15,752 nucleotides of DNA from JBKCHH01 sp046302855 (GTDB taxonomy: Bacteria > Pseudomonadota > Alphaproteobacteria > Rickettsiales > UBA8987), in assembly GCA_046302855.1 (NCBI GenBank), contig JBKCHH010000035.1, positions 1 to 15,752 of the forward strand, read 5' to 3'. Position numbers and translations under genes: made by a program. Positions within the stretch are counted from its first letter, which is position 1. Each line of letters opens with the position of its first letter. The notes beneath the pieces are model-generated. The model ran no database searches, was not told the DNA's origin, and worked only from the letters and a program-made list of their open reading frames with translations. Shown piece by piece: positions 12,671 to 15,752 of this stretch.

Positions 12671-14530
12671 TCACAAATAAATCTTCCCGCCTTTTTTCTT
12701 AAATTCTTTTGCCATATCTTGCATGCCCCTTTCTACATTTTCTGCCTCTAAAACATCACTTTGAATAGGGGAATTTACCTTGGCAAAATCTTTTACTTCC
12801 TGCGATATTTTCATAGAACAAAACTTTGGCCCGCACATTGAACAAAAGTGCGCCGTTTTTGCCCCTTCCGCCGGCAGGGTTTCATCGTGGAATTTTTCGG
12901 CCGTTTCTGGGTCAAGCGATAGATTAAATTGATCCTTCCATCTAAATTCAAAACGCGCCTTTGAAAGGGCGTTGTCACGCACTTGCGAATGTGGAAAGCC
13001 CTTGGCTAAATCTGCCGCGTGTGCGGCAATTTTATAGGCAATAACGCCTTGTTTTACATCTTCCCTATCTGGCAGACCCAAATGCTCTTTTGGCGTTACA
13101 TAGCAAAGCATGGCAGTGCCAAACCAGCCAATCATAGCAGCGCCTATGGCTGAAGTTAGGTGATCATACCCTGGGGCAATATCAGTTGTAAGGGGCCCTA
13201 GAGTATAAAATGGAGCCTCAGCACAGGCATCAAGTTGCTTATCCATATTTTCTTTTATAAGGTGCATAGGCACATGGCCGGGGCCTTCTATCATAGTTTG
13301 CACATCATGCTTCCAAGCAATTTGGGTAAGCTCGCCTAATGTTTTTAGCTCTGCGAACTGGGCAGAATCATTAGCATCGGCTATTGAACCTGGGCGAAGG
13401 CCATCGCCTAAGCTAAATGAAACATCATAAGCCTTCATAATTTCGCAAATTTCTTCAAAGTGCGTATAAAGGAAGTTTTCTTTATGATGAGTCATACACC
13501 ATTTTGCCAAAATTGAACCGCCCCTTGAAACAATGCCCGTAACCCTATTTTGCGTTAGTGGAATAAAGGGCAGGCGAACGCCCGCGTGAATGGTAAAGTA
13601 ATCAACGCCTTGTTCGGCTTGCTCTATTAGGGTATCGCGATAAAGCTCCCAAGTTAGGTCTTCCGCCACGCCGCCCACCTTTTCAAGAGCCTGATAAATT
13701 GGCACCGTGCCAAGCGGGTTTGGGCAGTTTCTAATAATCCATTCCCGCGTGTTGTGAATATTTTTGCCAGTTGATAAATCCATTATGGTATCTGCGCCCC
13801 ATCTTGAAGCCCACACCATTTTATCAACCTCATTACCAATGGATGAGGTAATGGCAGAATTGCCAATATTGGCGTTTATTTTTACCAGAAAGTTTCGCCC
13901 AATTATCATAGGCTCTAATTCAAGGTGATTAATATTCGCTGGAATTATTGCCCTGCCACTTGCGACTTCCGCCCTTACAAACTCTGGCGTTATTTTGCGC
14001 TTGGGAAGGTTAGCACCAAAGCTCTCTCCTCCTTTGCTGTTTTCTAATAAGGTTTCATAGCCAAGGTTTTCACGAATGGCGATATATTCCATTTCCTTTG
14101 TAATAATGCCTTTTTTCGCATAGTGCATTTGCGAAACATTCTTACCTGCCTTTGCCTTTAGTGGAGTTTTATTAACATTGGGAAAGCTCTCTAATGCTTG
14201 GTTTGCATTCTTTATTCCATTATCTTCTGGCTTTACTTCCCTAGCGATATATTTTTGAGTATCACCCCTTTCTTCAACCCATTTTTGGCGAAGTTTTGTA
14301 AGGCCTTTTTTTATATCAATTTTCGCCTTATCATCACCATAAATACCAGAGGTATCATAAACCCTAACGCTTGGCTCATTACCCTTATCAACCATAACTT
14401 CCCGCATTGCAACATTTAGGCTACCTACATGAATTTTTTGTGAAGATGGAAAGCCACCAGTTGTTACATAATAGTTATCATCTAGAATATTATCCAGAAT
14501 GGAATTTTGTTTGTTCTTAGAATTTTTCAT
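12671..14530 (-). CDS. thiC: Phosphomethylpyrimidine synthase ThiC
   Basis: The product is 619 residues, a normal full-length proteobacterial ThiC. It is a radical SAM enzyme that rearranges aminoimidazole ribotide into HMP-phosphate, the pyrimidine half of thiamine. Visible blocks include VRVYDTSGIYGD, NANIGNSAI, DLSTGKNIHNTREWIIRNCP, DYFTIHAGVRL, SLGDGLRPGSIADA and EGPGHVPMH. The C-terminal cluster-binding motif CSMCGPKFC gives Cys563, Cys566 and Cys571 (C-x2-C-x4-C). It ends KKKGGKIYL. The last codons are duplicated at 11561-11583. The 128-bp upstream gap shared with the divergent permease shows no TPP riboswitch. AIR, its substrate, is the product of PurM, also encoded here. Confidence 0.97.
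   Translation of the reverse strand: MKNSKNKQNSILDNILDDNYYVTTGGFPSSQKIHVGSLNVAMREVMVDKGNEPSVRVYDTSGIYGDDKAKIDIKKGLTKLRQKWVEERGDTQKYIAREVKPEDNGIKNANQALESFPNVNKTPLKAKAGKNVSQMHYAKKGIITKEMEYIAIRENLGYETLLENSKGGESFGANLPKRKITPEFVRAEVASGRAIIPANINHLELEPMIIGRNFLVKINANIGNSAITSSIGNEVDKMVWASRWGADTIMDLSTGKNIHNTREWIIRNCPNPLGTVPIYQALEKVGGVAEDLTWELYRDTLIEQAEQGVDYFTIHAGVRLPFIPLTQNRVTGIVSRGGSILAKWCMTHHKENFLYTHFEEICEIMKAYDVSFSLGDGLRPGSIADANDSAQFAELKTLGELTQIAWKHDVQTMIEGPGHVPMHLIKENMDKQLDACAEAPFYTLGPLTTDIAPGYDHLTSAIGAAMIGWFGTAMLCYVTPKEHLGLPDREDVKQGVIAYKIAAHAADLAKGFPHSQVRDNALSKARFEFRWKDQFNLSLDPETAEKFHDETLPAEGAKTAHFCSMCGPKFCSMKISQEVKDFAKVNSPIQSDVLEAENVERGMQDMAKEFKKKGGKIYL
12675..12697. repeat. Right direct repeat (attR-like): current thiC 3' end
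   Basis: Matches 11561-11583 at 22 of 23 positions. It encodes on the minus strand the KKGGKIY part of the ThiC C-terminus. The final codons diverge from the left copy (TTG TGA here, TTA TAG there) while keeping Leu and a stop. Confidence 0.7.
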
Positions 14531-14658
14531 GATAGTTTTAACTAGAGGGGCTATTTAACAAAATTTTTGAAAATAGGCAATTGAAAATAAATAGGTAATT
14601 AGAAATGCAGTATTATGAATTTTAATCAGTTGTAATCACTTTCTATAGTTAAAATTAT

Positions 14659-15588
14659 ATGTCCATCTATCTACCCATAGCGGAATTGCCGGTGAATGTG
14701 TATTTTATTCTAGTTTTAGGATTGCTAGGTGGAGTATTATCTGGGCTTTTTGGTATAGGGGGTGGGTTTTTAATAACGCCCATTCTAATGTTTTTAGGAA
14801 TTCCGCCATCAGTTGCGGTTGCGACCTCATCTAACCAAATAGTTGCCACTAGTGCCAGTGCCTTTTTCAATTATAAAAGGCAAGATAAGGTGGATATAAA
14901 AATGGGTTCAGTAATGCTAATAGGGGGGGTAATTGGCGGATATCTAGGCGTAATGGTGTTTAAAAGTTTAACTATTTCGGGCTTAATAGATTTTGTAATA
15001 GCCTTAATCTATGTGTGCTTTTTAACCATTGTTTCTGCCATGATGTTTATTGATGGTTACAAAAAGTTAGCCATTAGTAAAATTCCTAGCAATAGAATTA
15101 TTCCGCATGATGGCACTTTAGAAGAAAAAAGTAAAAGATTTATAGAACATCTACCCTTTAAAACATTTTTTCCTAAATCTAAAGTAAGTGTGAGTGTTTT
15201 AGTGCCAATTGCTATTGGCATAATGGCTGGCTTATTAGCCTCTTTAATGGGAATAGGTGGGGGGATTGTTATGGTGCCAGCTATGATTTATCTACTAAAA
15301 ATTCCAACAAAGATGGTAATTGGCACTTCTCTTTATCAAATTCTTTTAACGGGGGCGGTTGTAACCTTGCTCCATTCAGTTATTAATAATGCGGTTGATA
15401 TTGTTTTAGCTCTTCTTTTAATAGTAGGTGGGGTAATTGGCGCACAAATTGGCGTAAGGCTAGCTGATAAAACCTCGCAGGGGGTTTCTAGAATATTTCT
15501 AGCCGTTATTTTTATGATTATTGGTTTAAGATTAAGCATAGACCTATTTATTAAGCCCTATCAAATATTTACTATTTCGAACATATAA
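14659..15588 (+). CDS. TauE/SafE family permease (probable sulfite/anion exporter)
   Basis: The product is 309 residues, very hydrophobic, with about eight membrane segments in the inner membrane. It shows the internal duplication typical of the family: GLLGGVLSGLFGIGGGFLIT (about 21-40) followed by P-rich and SSNQ sequence, repeated as GIMAGLLASLMGIGGGIVMV (about 187-206) followed by PAMIYLLKIP and GTSLYQ. A hydrophilic loop (about 137-173) joins the halves. Family members export sulfite, sulfoacetate or related organic anions; the substrate here cannot be read from sequence. It is divergent from thiC over 128 bp, with no visible functional tie. No strong Shine-Dalgarno precedes the start. 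Confidence 0.88.
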   Translation: MSIYLPIAELPVNVYFILVLGLLGGVLSGLFGIGGGFLITPILMFLGIPPSVAVATSSNQIVATSASAFFNYKRQDKVDIKMGSVMLIGGVIGGYLGVMVFKSLTISGLIDFVIALIYVCFLTIVSAMMFIDGYKKLAISKIPSNRIIPHDGTLEEKSKRFIEHLPFKTFFPKSKVSVSVLVPIAIGIMAGLLASLMGIGGGIVMVPAMIYLLKIPTKMVIGTSLYQILLTGAVVTLLHSVINNAVDIVLALLLIVGGVIGAQIGVRLADKTSQGVSRIFLAVIFMIIGLRLSIDLFIKPYQIFTISNI

Positions 15589-15687
15589 TGCTAATTTATA
15601 GAATGATAAATAAGGAAAGCCGTCATTGCTGTAAAGGTTCACTAACTCGATGACAAGGGGTATAAAAAAAATAACCCTGGAGGAAAA
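15584..15687 (+). promoter_or_regulatory. Leader of the next gene with TATAAT box, hairpins and strong ribosome-binding site
   Basis: TATAAT at 15584-15589 overlaps the stop codon of the permease gene and could be a -10 box, although no -35 box is evident. The leader contains GTCATTG...CGATGAC, an imperfect 7-bp stem with a 19-bp loop (15633-15655 region), and an imperfect GGGGTAT/ATAACCC hairpin just before GGAGG (15679-15683), 4 bp from the ATG at 15688. A structured leader ahead of the clearest Shine-Dalgarno in the window could affect translation; this is a weak call. Confidence 0.3.
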
Positions 15688-15752
15688 ATGAAACTAAACA
15701 GTAATGACACGACGAAAGACAAGCTGATTGTAAGCAAATGGATGCATTTATT
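15688..15752 (+). CDS. Unidentified protein, N-terminus only (runs off right edge)
   Basis: An ATG with a strong GGAGG 4 bp upstream opens a frame to the end of the window: MKLNSNDTTKDKLIVSKWMH, and one or two more residues. Only about 21 residues are visible. The polar start followed by a Lys-Trp into a hydrophobic stretch could introduce a membrane protein, but nothing supports a family. It is co-directional with the permease gene, 99 bp downstream. Confidence 0.6.
   Translation, partial: MKLNSNDTTKDKLIVSKWMHL

Larger units (their letters stand above)
11561..12697 (+). mobile_element. Putative ~1.1-kb single-gene insert in the 3' end of thiC
   Basis: Direct repeats 11561-11583 and 12675-12697 (first 16 bp identical, 22 of 23 overall; offset 1114 bp) bound a segment with one gene, the 341-residue orphan. 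Both copies read, on the minus strand, as the thiC C-terminus: the right copy GGKIYL plus TGA, the left copy SGKIYL plus TAG. The left copy lies against galU, as expected if galU and thiC were once convergent with touching stops. The simplest reading is integration into the thiC end with a new end supplied by the insert. No recombinase is present. Repeat and frame are seen; mobility is inferred. Confidence 0.5.

Noticed and set aside
1..15752. CRISPR array, rRNA or tRNA genes, integrase or transposase
   Set aside because: I saw no regularly spaced repeats, no RNA-gene sequence and no recombinase or transposase motif on either strand.

Overview
This is an AT-rich, densely packed chromosomal segment from an alphaproteobacterium, probably a Rickettsiales-like or related streamlined lineage. 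The evidence is the low GC content, the CobT-type cobaltochelatase subunit, a short PolA whose proofreading site looks degenerate, overlapping or near-overlapping gene ends, and intergenic palindromic repeats of a style I associate with Rickettsiales. It is not a fully reduced Rickettsia: purM, thiC, coaX and galU are present, so de novo purine, thiamine-pyrimidine, CoA and UDP-glucose synthesis are at least partly retained. The lineage is an inference; no rRNA gene or phylogenetic marker search was possible.

Layout. 1-584 (minus): N-terminal part of an AbiEi-like/Fic family protein, running off the left edge, with a palindromic operator-like upstream region. 788-1639 (plus): an orphan protein with a possible EVE/PUA-like domain followed by a GIY-YIG (T5orf172-like) domain. 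1717-2190 (minus): DUF1003 membrane protein, then a repeat-filled gap, then cobT (minus). polA (plus) starts 11 bp from cobT and ends overlapping the stop of convergent purM (minus). coaX, yidD and yidC follow on plus as a tight cluster. A second repeat-filled gap leads to galU (plus). An unrecognised 341-residue orphan gene (plus) lies between galU and thiC (minus). A TauE/SafE-type permease (plus) and the first codons of another gene close the window.

The core genes are housekeeping: DNA repair synthesis (polA), purine synthesis (purM), CoA synthesis (coaX), membrane protein insertion (yidD, yidC), sugar nucleotides (galU), thiamine (thiC) and anion export (TauE/SafE).

The most interesting structure is in the accessory pieces. 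The two orphan genes each sit in a segment of about 1.0-1.1 kb flanked by direct copies of the last 16-23 bp of the neighbouring minus-strand gene (DUF1003 gene and thiC). In both cases the distal copy still encodes the C-terminal residues and a stop codon in frame. This is the footprint expected of site-specific integration into a gene 3' end with the gene end rebuilt, but each insert carries a single cargo gene and no recombinase. Separately, two intergenic repeats (2191-2405 and 10530-10677) share terminal modules but not interiors. Each fills the whole gap between two co-directional genes and carries a Shine-Dalgarno-like AGG at the same distance from the next possible start codon.
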